Assembly: GCA_921293015.1 (NCBI GenBank)
Contig: OV121085.1
Location: forward strand, 22,023,911-22,087,910
Length of the DNA: 64,000 nucleotides
Reading direction: 5' to 3'
Source: Phorcus lineatus
Lineage: Eukaryota > Mollusca > Gastropoda > Trochida > Trochidae
Shown: piece by piece, positions 35,101 to 46,337 of the stretch
Position numbering within the stretch: the first letter of the stretch is position 1
Layout: each line of letters starts with the position of its first letter
Notes under the pieces: generated by a model
Database searches by the model: none
The model's input: only the letters and a program-made list of their open reading frames with translations
Told to the model about the DNA's origin: nothing
Translations under genes and position numbers: made by a program

Positions 35101-35760
35101 GGGTTTATACCATGGATTTGTCTTGTAGGCAGAATTGGTGTAATTAGAACCACGGCCAGCACCATAATCGTGGATATCCATGGTGTTGTTAGTGGGTTCT
35201 CTCAGGAAGTTAGTGGGTTCGTTGTAGTCATCTGCTCTCCATGCTCTTGGACCATAGAGGGGAAGTGTTTTGTTGAACTCATAAGTGACAAACCAATTGG
35301 GGTAGCTGCAGTTGGTGTCAAAATAGAGCGCAGAACCGTTGATGAAGCCAGGGTTTGCAGACACATCAGCTGCTGCGGACATGTAATAGTACATGAGACC
35401 TGGCTGATTGAGGAAGTCATAGGTGTGGTTAAGCTTTTGATATATGAAGCTGTAAAAGAAGGCCCTGTTGAGCGCCATGTTGTGCATATGCAACATGGAT
35501 GATCTGTTGTAGTAGATGACCGTACTTAGAAGCATATTGTACCTGGGGATCTGGGCCAGCACTTCCTTTGGCAAGGTAAGCTGCTCCGCCGGCTTGGACC
35601 GGCAGTTCTCTGCCGTGACTTCTGAGAATCGGTCATTGATAAAGTCAAATCTGTCTGGTCTCATCCAAGAAAAGGGGGAATCGGTCTCCGCTGGATTAAC
35701 CCATGTCACCGTACACAGGGCCAGGACGCCAACCAACAACACCTGTAGTAACGTCGGCAT
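26197..35760 (-). CDS. Secreted/GPI-anchored protein with two GPR158-type Cache-EGF units, 7 exons, 877 aa
   Basis: Exons on the minus strand: 35760-34811, 30651-30525, 29601-29436, 29181-28170, 27943-27826, 27395-27241, 26302-26197. Borders are GT-AG, phases agree, and the total is 2634 nt with stop. Residues 1-25 form a signal peptide (MPTLLQVLLVGVLALCTVTW). Unit 1 has a Cache-like domain (about 40-355, with YFDCGRSNKWIVSATSP) and an EGF-like exon (360-414, GFRRGGYQCVCQPGYYYP). A basic linker (415-494) holds four R-x-K-R sites. Unit 2 repeats the plan: Cache (about 500-790) and EGF (792-842, RFVRGGYKCECRQGYEYP). These resemble the extracellular part of GPR158/GPR179 (metabotropic glycine receptor family). 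No seven-helix region follows. The last exon encodes a small-residue patch (AGASS) and a hydrophobic end (VALILALVTTVSMWVKL), like a GPI signal. Many N-x-S/T sites occur, mostly in unit 1. Ligand binding is unproven. Confidence 0.85.
26465..26544. repeat. 30-bp tandem repeat, about 2.7 copies (intron)
   Basis: The unit is 'caaaacttgacacaagtagt' plus 'ttgaatgtta'. The three copies differ at a few bases and the last is partial. Confidence 0.75.
28946..29140 (-). other. Furin-type cleavage linker between the two Cache-EGF units
   Basis: The coding stretch reads RNKR|S, RQKR|H, RHKR|D and RNKR|D, with cuts predicted after residues 432, 460, 482 and 493. R-x-K/R-R is the proprotein-convertase consensus. 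The linker is otherwise basic and without Cys, so it looks exposed. Cleavage is predicted, not shown. Confidence 0.7.
33284..33475. repeat. Degenerate AT-rich minisatellite, unit about 30-36 bp
   Basis: About six units of the form 'atatca-c/taataca-tatat-c-tcaga--aa'. Two contain pure (TA)n runs (about 33353-33367 and 33383-33399). The unit is best seen as repeats of 'tatcacaatacatatat' with a 'tcag' block. Confidence 0.6.
33837..34269. mobile_element. MITE with 19-bp terminal inverted repeats, copy 2
   Basis: Same ends as the element at 5244-5722 (TTAAAGAGCCACTCCGTGA and its inverse with one mismatch) and the same internal order. 433 bp, intronic, non-coding. Confidence 0.75.
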
Positions 35761-35913
35761 CTTCACCTGTGTTCTCACACCTGTTTCAGGTCCACATTCG
35801 GTAAATTATATTCATAAACAAAGTCTTTCCGCGTCGTCTTCACCTTACCTGGATTCAAAATGGCGGACGACACTCACCTTATTCAAATGAGTGACGCTTC
35901 GTCGCAGGGTCAG
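35761..35913. promoter_or_regulatory. Divergent promoter/5' region with YY1-like ATGGCGG and opposing splice donors
   Basis: Starts on the two strands would be 100 bp apart. On the minus strand a donor (CCAG|GTAAGG) just below 35850 and acceptors (ACAG) near 35780 and 35767 allow a short 5' UTR intron of about 70-80 nt. On the plus strand a donor (CAG|GTAAGC) follows 35913. The sequence AAAATGGCGGAC fits both a start codon and a YY1-type promoter site. Confidence 0.45.
35860..35913 (+). CDS. Possible first coding exon of a divergent gene (18 codons), uncertain
   Basis: ATG in a good context (CAAAATGG) opens 18 codons (MADDTHLIQMSDASSQGQ) that end exactly at a strong donor CAGGTAAGC. Acid- and Ser-rich first exons of this style are common in nuclear proteins. 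I could not find the next exon within the window, so the gene cannot be named. The alternative is that the ATGGCGG is only a YY1 promoter site of the minus-strand gene. Confidence 0.35.
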
Positions 35914-36739
35914 GTAAGCGAAATCACAGGTGTGACTTAAAAGTAGGTCACATCGAGGTTCAGTTGGCAAACTCAATGCCGATTAAATGGATTCGTCTGA
36001 ATTTGAGACTATATGATAATTCTTTCAAAATATTTGCAATTTTGTTTACTTTCTTACTTGACAATGAATGCGTACCTGAGGTTTTCAATCGGCAATTTCT
36101 CACATACTTGCCGCTAGAGCGCGCTCTCAACGCGGAACTTTCATACCTGCACTGTTTGTCAGGGCTCTAATTATAGATCTAGTGAGCTGGATAGGTAGAT
36201 GAGTAACTCCGCATCTGATTGCTGGCGTCATATATACACATTATGAACAGATCCCACAGACACACCCGTGTTTTCAAGAAGAATACCCAACAGCTGATTT
36301 CAGCAAGAAAAGATGTTCACGGAAGATCGAATTCTGGTTGTTTAATGACCATATGTACACAATTTTCAAACAAAGAAAAGAACACTATCGTAGCATTTGT
36401 ATTCCAATTGCAAACTTATGACTCGATCCTGATGCCTTTAATATGGCATAATACGAACTCTCATATCATTAGATATCATTAAACATCTTGACAATAAATT
36501 TAAAAAGATGTTAAATGCGGCAAAAGAATACAAAATAAAAGGAAATTATGAAATATTTTCAAAGAAAATTAATTTGTTTGGTAACGAATAAAGAAGTATG
36601 AAGTCGCAACGACCTTAAGTTTATTTTCAAAATTCTGAACCCGCCAGGGGCTCGGCAACTTTGTCTGCAGTAGAGAACTGTTTTCAATGAATTTCAGCGC
36701 AGTACCACCCATGGTTCGCTAGTCCCAGCCGATGCTCGC
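35914..36739. other. Non-coding; no feature seen
   Basis: No supported exon or repeat. If the + strand first exon is real, this is the start of its intron. Confidence 0.35.
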
Positions 36740-36878
36740 AAGTTTCACCACAATGCATAGCCACAATGGTGTTGCGGGCTTTCTCCCTGCAATAATACTA
36801 GCAGCCGCGATATAAGTGAAATAATCATTAAAGCGGCGTTAAACACCAATTCACCTCACCTTACCTCACCTCAAAATT
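36740..36878. mobile_element. SINE-like repeat, copy 2
   Basis: Closely matches 16140-16312 ('caatgcatagccacaatggt', 'ctgcaataatactagcagc', 'gcggcgttaaacacc'). It ends in a 'cacctcaccttacctcacct' tail. Confidence 0.65.
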
Positions 36879-36879
36879 C

Positions 36880-37880
36880 TAAAGATGGACATTACTCTCG
36901 ACTCAAAGAAATTTCTGGGAGTGAAGGCAAACACTCCGAACTATATGGTAGCCTATATGCGGAGGATATCTAATGCACAATTTATGCTAAAGCTAGAATG
37001 ATTTTGTGGAGGCGTCTCTTTAAATGTGACCTATCATAGTTGACCACGGCGATGCTGAGATATGATGATGTAATAAGAGAGGAATTGGGTATCCAATATT
37101 GATGAGTTATTCAAAACCATTGTTTGTTTGGGGATACATGGAAGTCAAAAAGTGGAATTTTCATAATTAATATGTCAACAGGGTTACTCCAAGACCGAGA
37201 CATATATTTGCACAAGAATGGAGTAGGTCGCTATCACTTTAAAAAAAATGTTTTTACTACAGAATGTTTCATATTCATAGAAAAAGTACTGAGTGAGTTC
37301 TGCTGATCCCGCGATCTAGCTAGTGACAGGAAGACATTATGATATTGCAACAGAAAGTAGATCCTTAAGGTTGTGTAATCTTAATTGTTTGGAAGACGAA
37401 TATAATTTCTAATGATTTAGCCGTTGTATGCCATCTTCAGGACTAGTTAAGCTTTGCGTAGGAAGATGTTGTATGCTGATCTGAGAACAAACTATAATCC
37501 TCAATACTTTTTAAAATATCCAAATAGGTTAAGATTCTCTCTGATGCTAAATATTGACAATACATGTGCTATTCTTACGAGTTATCAAATTTTATTTATG
37601 AAGTCATGTTATTTAAACGAATCATGTGTGAAATGTGATTTGGTTTTATAATCTATTGTCCTAGTATATGTTTTTCTATATAATGTCTTATGATAAGAAT
37701 TAATGATGAAATGTGATAAATATTTCATGATGTAGATATATGAAATTGTTTACTGTATGAGATGTTGAAACGACGATGTATGAGGGTGTGATCCCTGTGA
37801 ATGTCTTTGACAAGATTCACATTTGATGTTTTTGTACTATATGCCTGTGTCTTTTAGTACTGAATAAAGAATATATAATT
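36880..37880 (+). mobile_element. Non-LTR retrotransposon 3' end, degenerate
   Basis: Translation at 37350-37640 gives the classic LINE ORF2 tail: SLRLCNLNCLEDEYNF, then NIQI, then CAILTSYQILF, in shifting frames. A 3' UTR with 'tgcctgtgtcttttagtact' and GAATAAAG follows and ends near 37878. It is inactive. Confidence 0.55.
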
Positions 37881-37884
37881 ACTC

Positions 37885-38040
37885 TCGACAAGCTTTTTGC
37901 TTCCTTCGGCCCCGAAGATGATGGAGAGTTAGAAGCTGTGGACGATATCATTGAAGAAATCAACATTCCCATCACACAAGAAGAACTACTAAAAGGCATT
38001 GTTAGAAACACAGGACCACGTTCTTTAGCTGTGTCAGTAT
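37885..38040 (+). mobile_element. Short LINE ORF2-like fragment (before the RT domain)
   Basis: An acidic stretch (FASFGPEDDGELEAVDDIIE) leads to INIPITQEELLKGIVRNTG. This resembles the 'ITxEEvlkaik' segment that precedes RT motif 1 in LINEs. The motif that should follow (KAPGPD) is lost. Weak evidence. Confidence 0.35.
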
Positions 38041-38164
38041 TGATAATAACGCCTTTTCCATGTAGTAATACACGTTCAAAGCGCTACCTACATCATTACC
38101 CGGAGTGTAATTTCAAAGTAGCTACTTAGTGATAAGCCGTATACACCCGTTTTCAGGTACCCAT

Positions 38165-38310
38165 TTAACAGCTGGGTGGACTGAGGGCAATGTGGATTAG
38201 CGTCGCCAAGGATACAACACAGTTTGGGACCCAGGTCTCAAATGTTTGGTGTCTTCATCAGGATTCGAACACGGGCCTTTCAGCACGCTCACCACTTCAC
38301 AACTGTGTTC
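38165..38310 (-). mobile_element. tRNA-derived SINE-like fragment
   Basis: On the minus strand a B-box-like GTTCGAATCC lies downstream of an A-box-like 'gtgaagtggtgagcg', at tRNA-like spacing. No complete cloverleaf is seen, so it is a SINE head rather than a tRNA gene. Confidence 0.4.
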
Positions 38311-40159
38311 CACATTTTAAAGATATTTACATTGAAGCTTACAGCATCAATACCGGATTAACCACTTTTGTCGCAGGTACTGTTTATCAACCAAGCTCGT
38401 TTTAGGAAAGGATTCCCCACCATTCATCATATATCAACACTCTATACCCCATCTAATACACTACAAAACGTAAGAGCAAATTATTCTGCGCATTTATAAG
38501 TTTCAGTTAAGCTTTCGACAATGTAGGCAGATCAATTCTTTGGAGAAAACATACTTTAATTACATTATTAACGGTAATGTATTCTATGTAGTGAAATAGA
38601 TGTCTCAAGGTATCAAACTCTGTGTGGAACAAATGAAATGGTCGACACAAGCAGAATTCACTGTTAACATATTTGTCAATTTGAAAATTAAAAGTTTAAA
38701 TCCGACGATACCTGAAATGAATATGCAAGTTGGCAATTTATTAGCAACTGATTTATGTAGTCATTTTTGTCCTATAGTTGTCATTATATTGTCAAATTGT
38801 TGTCAATGCATTATCATATTTAAACCCGAAGATGTGAAATCAGCAAGCTAGTAGTATACACGTAGTCCACGTGCAGGATGGATGTGTTACCTGACTAGAC
38901 TAGATAGGATGCATACAGAGTCCTTTAGTTTAAATCAAGAACAAAGACGAATGAAAGAGAGACAAGTATTATTCAAAACCAGATGAACATGTGAATCTAA
39001 TCACTATTCAATGGTACAAAACGGGACATCAGATCATTATTTCAGTCATTTTAGAGCTGTAGTGCATTTCATACAGTACAATTCGCATCTGATGCATCGA
39101 AAAGTTCACCCGAGCTGATATACGTTTGTCTCAATAGTTTATAGTTTAATATGGCTATAGTTTTATTGTAAATATGATCTATGACAGAGAAAACCCCTGT
39201 TTACACTAAATGATTAAGATTTCTTGCTTCTTACAAATAATGTAGAATGACTCACGGTAACACTTGATGCCGGGTGATGATGATGATGATTATGATGATG
39301 ATGATAGTGATTATGATATGTACATATAATTCGTCTTGTAATTCTATATGCTGGCGGTATCGTCATATGATCAGATGGCCAAAAAGAGTGTCAGCTAGTT
39401 AAAATTGTTTAAACAACTATATTGTTTAAAATCGAATAACCAATGTACTTTCAGAAGACATGATAGGCCATTGAGCTTGTAAACCATTATAAATGTCACG
39501 GTGTTGTTTTCAGTAAATATCACCCAAATTAAGTTTCAAGAAAGCATTATAATTCATTACCAAGAAAATACAGCCACGTATTGATAATTTAAGCTTGTTC
39601 ACATTATTGTACCATCTGTCTTGTTTTGCTCTGTGGAAGAGAGATAGGTTTTGAAAATGTGCTGGAAAGGATACATACTGATATAATGGCATCCATTTTA
39701 AAACTAAGACGCAGTTCTACGACATTCATGTATCATGAAATTGGTAGATCATCCCTTCCTTGATATCATCAAACTGACTTGTTTTGTTTCTGGTCTGGAA
39801 TAGTATTGATAAAATAATATTGATATGTCCAGTTAATATGGCTATTTAAAGATATATTAACTTTCGTTTCCCTGGTTCAAAAATAAACTTAGAATTTCAG
39901 ATCTATGTATTAACAACTTTTCTATAGGACGTACAAATGTGTGTTTGAAATATCAAACTTTAGCTCTTCCTAGGCAACATGCAGCACTTGTTTAAAATAT
40001 TGATGTCATCAGTACAGTTCCTGACAGGGATCCTCAACTTAGAATAAGTGGTCAACTCTGTCTGAAAAATCTGTTAATGGAAATAAGAGTAAAGTCGATT
40101 TCATATTCTTCATATTTATATTTTTTTTAAAAATCCAAAAAAAGAACATGATTTGATTG
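38311..40159. other. Non-coding; (GAT)n microsatellite at 39275-39317
   Basis: No gene supported. The only clear structure is the short GAT/TAT repeat run. Confidence 0.4.
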
Positions 40160-42060
40160 ACATCAATCTCAACCTCCCATGATTTACTGGAAAAAAGAAC
40201 TGGAAAGTTTTTAAAAAAAGAAAATGGACGGAATTTTTGTTAGATCGAGTGCCAAATGGATCGATGAGGGAGAGAAAGTTTCAAATTATTTTTGTAATTT
40301 ACAATTAAGGAATTTTGTCAGCAAAACTATGAATAAATTTGAAAATACTGATGGATCTTGTTATTCATAAGAGCGTATTCCTAAGAGTGATAAACCCAAG
40401 CGGTTTCTCATCAACTGGAAACCTATTTCGTTGCTTTATGTAGATTATAAAATGGCTTTTTCTTGTATTGCAGAAAGGCTTAAAAAGTCCCGCTTCCAAG
40501 TCTTATAAATAATGAACAGTTCTAAGTCAATATATATAATGGAGATAATTAAGAATTGTACATGATACTCTGCAGAATCACAGAACATTACAGGTATGCT
40601 GTTTTTGCTAAGGCATTTGATTCTGTTAACCCACTTTGTTTTTTGTTAACCCATTTTGGTTTTTGACCGGTCAAAAGAAGTATTTTACAAGGATATTAAA
40701 TCTTGTATTGTCATAAATGACAAAATATCCTCCTCCTATGAAGTTCTAAGAGGCTGTAAACAGGGAGATCACTTCTGGCCTATATTTTCTTGCTGTGTGT
40801 GGAGATACCGGCAGGCATGGTGCGTGAAAATAAGAATATCAGGGGCATTTTTGTAAATAATAAAGAATATTTAACTTCATAGTATGCAGAGGATACTGAT
40901 TTTCTTAAGCAAACAGTCTTAAGCAAACCTTAGCAAGTACATGCATGTCTGGTTTGAAACTCCAGTAAAATCCCTTAACGGTTACTGTGCTACTTTTAGC
41001 ACTAATATTTCAGATAATGTTCACTTTAGTTTTAGCTCTAATCTCCTTGAACTAAAACAAGTGATGAATAAATGGGTTAACAGAATTTAAGCGTCAATGA
41101 GAAAAATGCATTTATAGAATAATTATTTATTTCCGAACTGACTTCGAACTTTTCTCAAAGAACTTAACCAACTGTTGTTCAATTTGGTATGGAATCAAAA
41201 TCCTGTTAGAATAAAGCGAGAAACTCTATGTAGAGCAGTTCAGGAAGGTGGATTGGGCATGGTTAATATATTTGAATATCTCACAGCCTTGAAAGTGACC
41301 TGGGAGTGACCAAAGTAATTATTAAAGATCCCAAATTGAAATGCATCTTATATATTAGTTATAAAAGATATAGTGAGTTTGACAAGCATATCAATAAATA
41401 TTTGAAGAAAATGTTTCTTAATCTTAAAAATCCCTTCTGGGATTCTAGTAAAGTCAATCCTATTATTTTTCAAGATTGTTTTGTCCGATCATATATTTTA
41501 TAATAGTAATATTGTTATTAATAAGAAAACATTGTTTTATAAAAAGTGACAAGGGAATTACTCTAATAGGCGATCTTGTTATTAAATGACTATAGTGATT
41601 ATCTATCACTGGGTGATTTTAAGAAAATGTATCCCTTCAATGTGTTATTAGTATTTATCAAAGAAAACACTGGAAAATGTGCCGAAGTTACACCAATTAC
41701 TTGTTGGTTACTGTAAAAGCTTATTACGACATCTTGTGTTCTTCACATAAGAAATCAAGAGCGCCGTCAAAATGGCAAGAAGAATTTCAGTGTGATTTGA
41801 TTGGAACTGTATCTTTTCAAAACCTTTTAACGTAACAAAATACACTGATTCAAGGTGTTTTCAGTACCGGATACTCCAAAGAATTTTAACTACAAATATA
41901 GTTCTTCAAAACTCTGACTTATGAACTCTCTGTTACGAAGAGAATGAAACCATTTGTCACTTGTTATGGGATTGTGGATCTGTAAAGACTTTCTGAAAAC
42001 TGCAATCACATCCATAACCTTAAACTCTCTTTGGAATTGATGATCTTTTGGTGTAAAAAG
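40160..42060 (+). mobile_element. Dead L1/Tx1-like LINE ORF2 (RT to C-terminus)
   Basis: Diagnostic blocks appear in the correct order in broken frames: AKWIDEGEKVSNYFCNLQLR (about 40250), LINWKPISLLYVDYKMAF (40410), FYKDIKSCIVINDKIS and RGCKQGD (40685-40770). These are followed by the degraded active site YAEDTDF for YADDT (40885), NQLLFNLVWNQNPVRIKRET and GGLGMV (41170-41265), and EETICHLLWDCGSVK (41940). Many stops are present. The endonuclease part is missing or unrecognisable. Confidence 0.82.
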
Positions 42061-43480
42061 AATTCTCTGATGATGTTTTTGATTTATTCATATTATTAGG
42101 TCAATATTACTTATACGAATGTTAGCTGAACTATTCATTGCCAAGCTTTATTCATGTTAAGAATGATAAGAATGAGTTGAGACTGAGATATAATATTGAA
42201 AGAAACATACAGCTGTATATCGAAAGAGTGTTCACCTTCCACTGAATTTAAGCGCAAATATCATTTGGGTTTAGTTTGGGCGTCAATCAAATAACTTCTT
42301 CAAAACTGACCACGGATCACCCATGGTCAATAAACCTTGTCTCTCGTGCAAAATTCTAATTTTGGCATAATGAAAAATATGTAAGGGATACATATTGTTG
42401 AAATTCCGATTTCCTTAAATCTGAATTAAAATATTCTATGTTATCCGTCTGAGAACAAAATCAGCACAAGCAAATTGACTTAATGCAAAGGAACAAAAAT
42501 GACTCGTGTTTACAGCTGCCGATGACTTAAAAAGGATTTTATAGATGGGATTGGATTGGAGAAAAATAAAAATTAATGTTTTCGAAAGTTTTACCCTGGT
42601 CACCACAATCAAACTACGGAAACTGATATTTAACTGTGTGATATGGTATACGAATGCGTTCAGGTACTATATGGATCTTCACTTGTGTATTGAAAATTCA
42701 ACATTATCCGTTTCTTTTTCGCAATCCTAGGATACCTCAAAGACATCCCAAATTATATATTTGCACTAGCATACGCTATTTAATAAAAGACTGAATTATT
42801 ACTGTCTTACTTTGCGTGATAATTTATCTTGTATTGGCGTGAAAGGTGTGTGAATGTTTTGTCATTTATTATATTTGTAAAAGAAATCCTTAAAACCCTG
42901 ATTGAATATTACATTTCACATAAATGTCTTTAGATTTGGTAGTTCCCTGGCTGTTAAGTTGTTGAATTTAACTGTGTTTGAGGAATAACAACATTTAAAT
43001 CTAAACTTAATTTAGCTCTTCTTTAAAACGTAAATAAGGAACCAAAATATGAAACAAATTACTCAAAACGCATTCATAGATCAACAACTAAAACAGGTTG
43101 CCTGGAGAACATTAACTCATTTTTCCGTGATGTCTTCCCATGTTGGAGACTAACTCCAATACTTAACCAATTATACCAAATGTTACACCTCCAAAAGCAT
43201 TTGAATACAGAATTAATTTGCAAACCACTAATCAATTTTTAAGTGTCATTGTTATGTTAAACTCACAAAATATTACAATTACAAAAGTTATTTGGATTCC
43301 CCATGTTAGTATGTCTGGAAATGTCAGATGACACATAATGGCTGAGTAGTTTCAAATCACAGTCTCGCGTAAAATATTTGCTGAGAGGCACTAGAAACGA
43401 AATTCAGGTTTGTAAATCATTTTATTAAAGGACAAAAAATTTACATTTGAGATACATACAAGGAAAAAGAAATCATTATA
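42061..43480. other. Non-coding; no feature seen
   Basis: AT-rich. It may include the 3' tail of the LINE up to about 42.4 kb, but no boundary is visible. Confidence 0.3.
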
Positions 43481-43569
43481 CACATGTTAAATTTAATTTA
43501 TTTTGGATTTGCATATATGGTGGAGATCACCGACAGTCAGAAAAAAGATGGGGGTCAGACTAATATCGC

Positions 43570-44590
43570 TATCAATATCGCGTATGTCAACCTTGTGCTG
43601 GGATGCATGTTCGAAGGCCAGCGGGCATTGAGAAACGTCTCAGGAAAACTTATGGACTGGCCTGCCAATGTTTTTTTAGCCATGCAATCGTCTTAGTTTA
43701 AGGAGGTCGAAATGTGACTTTTCTTCAAAGTTCGTCGCAAAGATGTAAAATTGGATTCATATCCGGAGACAATGCAGGCCAATTTATCACACAGGTATTG
43801 TTGCTGTCAAGAAGGTCCCTTCCCAACTTTGCTTTGTGGGGACAAGCAATTGTTTTGTTGAAACCAAGTTGACCTTGAGCTGCATGTATGGCAAGTTGCG
43901 GAATTAACATTGGATTAAACACACTGTCACTGTCCCTGAACAACAGCAAAACTTTGATCTGAATCAAGCATCACACCACCGCCTCAAAAGTGATCTCATA
44001 GCACGACAAAGTTGGTGCAAACCTTTTTTTCCCTCGATAGACACGCTGACGTCCATCATGATCGCTGAGTTTAAACCTTGACTCGTTTGAGTAAATGACA
44101 TTCTGCCATTGAGTTTTCTGTATAAAGCCTTATTCTGTGCCCAATGCTGTCTCGTTAGTCTATACAATTGTAAAAATGTCTGTCCACCAACATATGGGCC
44201 ACAATACCGTATTCCGTATCCTGCACGACGTCGCCTAACTGCCCTTGAGCCGACGTGTCGTTCACGAGTCAACCATTTTATTGGCTGTATCCACCATGTT
44301 ATGCATCTTGCTTTTCCAAGTGATGTAACCTGATGTTTCCATCCTGTCTTACTGTCTTTTACAGATGTTACACTTCCTGTCGTCTGGAATCGACCCCAAG
44401 GTCGAGTCATGGTTGAAGGAAGGGAACTTTGGAGCACCTTGATGCAACATCCCGAATGCACGGTTGTGGTCTTCTTGTGCGAGTCGTGGCATTGTCGGTA
44501 AATCAGCTGTGCTCAGGTTTCTGTGTGATTTTATTGGTACGGGATGCAGCCATTTCATGAGCTGCACTTGCATGACATTGTCACTGCTTG
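43570..44590 (-). mobile_element. Degenerate Tc1-like transposon
   Basis: Minus-strand blocks in several frames: RFQTTGSVTS (HTH hinge), AGYGIRYCGPYVGGQTFLQL, WAQNKALYRKLNGR then a shifted SNESRFKLS (first D/E block), SNNTCVINWPALSPDMNPI then HLCDEL (third catalytic block; Tc1 consensus WPALSPDLNPIEHLWDEL), and a C-terminal HTRY. Multiple shifts show it is dead. The terminal inverted repeats were not identified. Confidence 0.78.
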
Positions 44591-44712
44591 CTTATGGGTG
44601 AAAGGGTTAAAAAAAGACATTGTTAAGAGCAATTGTTAAGTAAAATATTACCATGCGGGACTTTTTTTAGTTCAATTGTTGCTACCCGTCTTTAAATGAG
44701 TGATAGCTAGGG

Positions 44713-44870
44713 GTATGCATGGTGTCTCCCAAATATTTCTGGCCTAACCATGAAAACTGAAGAATCTTATGAAGAGTATGTTTACGACTTATTTTTCGAG
44801 TGAATCAACCCTTCCTCAAACGCATTTGGTCCAGCGGTTCTCTAACATCTTCAACCCTCATGTAAATCAC
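44713..44870. mobile_element. Truncated mariner end, same family as 5917-7145
   Basis: Reads 'tggtgtctcccaaatatttc', 'tggcctaaccatgaaaactg', 'acgacttatttttcga', 'cgcatttggtccagcg', parallel to the left end of the full-length mariner. Only about 160 bp remain. Confidence 0.6.
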
Positions 44871-44934
44871 TAACTGTAACATTGAACATCTTTGAATGGC
44901 ATTTTAGAAGTTGTACAGTTAAAGGAAATCAGGT

Positions 44935-45760
44935 TTTATGGATAGTCAACTTCTTTATTGCAATGAGTGCGACATTTCGATGTTAATACAAAGACAATTA
45001 TCAAGCAAATGATACATCGGTAGAGTGTAGGGGAATATATACATTGCTGTAGGTTTATGAATATGTACACTGATGTTGATGTACACTTGGTCCCAATGAG
45101 GTATTAGAGGAGAATATGTTGATGGACAAGAGATTTGTTCTGAAAACACAGATTATTGGAAAGATGATAGGTTGATGTCCTGTAAGCTGACTGTGTATAT
45201 CTGATGATTTACATGAAAGCCAATTTGAAAAATGTAATGGTTACAATTTAGTGTCTTTAATAAGGTGATTATTGTAAGTATCCTTGGTCACGATTCATGA
45301 ATGGTTAGAAACGACGGATTTTTATGGCTTCAATAAATTTTCTAATCTTGAAGTCTGACGGGTTTGTTTCCAAGATGTTGACATCGTTCTAACGTGTGAC
45401 ATGGCTATGGTTTGCTTGAACATGGTAGAATATGGCTGATTTAAAGTCCCGTTTGATTCCTATAGGGAGGGGACGTGAGGTTTGGCCTATGTAAGTGTCT
45501 CCACACTCACATCTAACCTGGTATGCGACACCTGAAGGGTCGTCCTTCTTGGACGATGGTGGCTTACCCATGGCTTTGAGGATCGAGGTGTTTGATGTAG
45601 TTGCTCTTCTGGAAAATCAGATCTATTCAGGCTTGTTTGTGCAGGTGTCGCATAATGTGGTGGCTGACTGAAGGGACATAGGGAATAGTCACGACGAATG
45701 ATGCTGCATGGGGGATGTTGGGAATTCAGGTGAAGTAGGAGCTGTATTATCATCATTGTT
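44935..45760 (-). mobile_element. Penelope-like element 3' fragment with GIY-YIG remnant
   Basis: Minus-strand translation at 45571-45389 gives SGVAYQVRCECGDTYIGQTS then RPLPIGIKRDF. This is a GIY-YIG nuclease core as in Penelope-like elements (YkI-C--CG--YIG-T-R-L). The expected R--EH is changed to KRDF. The 3' tail with 'cgacatttcgatgtt' and 'caacttctttattg' (44938-44982) is also typical. RT is absent. Confidence 0.65.
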
Positions 45761-46108
45761 TAGGTTTAGGACTACGAAGGTACAAGGTTACTACAAACAA
45801 AAAATCACTATCCTTCATTAGCATTAAACAAATATTGAAATTTGTAATTTTGACTCGACGCCGTTAGTGAAAAAGAGACATAAAATTATATATATAATTT
45901 TGCATAGCAACAGATGTCAGAACAAGGTGCTCACAAAGGTAACCAACCTCCTGATTTCTACAATGGTAGAATCAAATCGTTGATTGACACTACATGATTC
46001 AGTTTGTAAAACCTCATCAAAATATTTTATTTATGTGAACAGCTAAAATTAAACAGTCGTCTTTGGCGATTTTATTCATACCAGTATGGAAAATGAACCA
46101 ACGAATGG

Positions 46109-46293
46109 AAGTGTTATTTTATATCTTAAAATATATTTTGAGTTAAACAAGAGTTACCTCCCCTAGACCAACATTTTACTTCAGTGGTTTACTAACTCCT
46201 ATTAGAGTTACGTCCCTTTGATTATAGCTCGACCTACGCTTAGGCGAGAACGACGTGCACGCTTGCACAGACGGCACAGTTTTTACAAAATTT
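46109..46293 (+). repeat. Repeat A1 (left terminal, 185 bp)
   Basis: Direct repeat of 49326-49510; starts 'aagtgttattttatatctta' and ends 'gtttttacaaaattt'. The 5' end of the transcript and its promoter probably lie here, because ORF1 starts 45 bp later. Confidence 0.93.
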
Positions 46294-46337
46294 TCTTAAT
46301 ATTCCTGGCTTGGTACGTTAATAGTTAATACAAGAAG

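Noticed and set aside
35170-35890. Plus-strand open frames of 110 and 124 codons opposite exon 1 of the Cache/EGF gene
   Set aside because: Shadow frames of a well supported coding exon with signal peptide and domain match.
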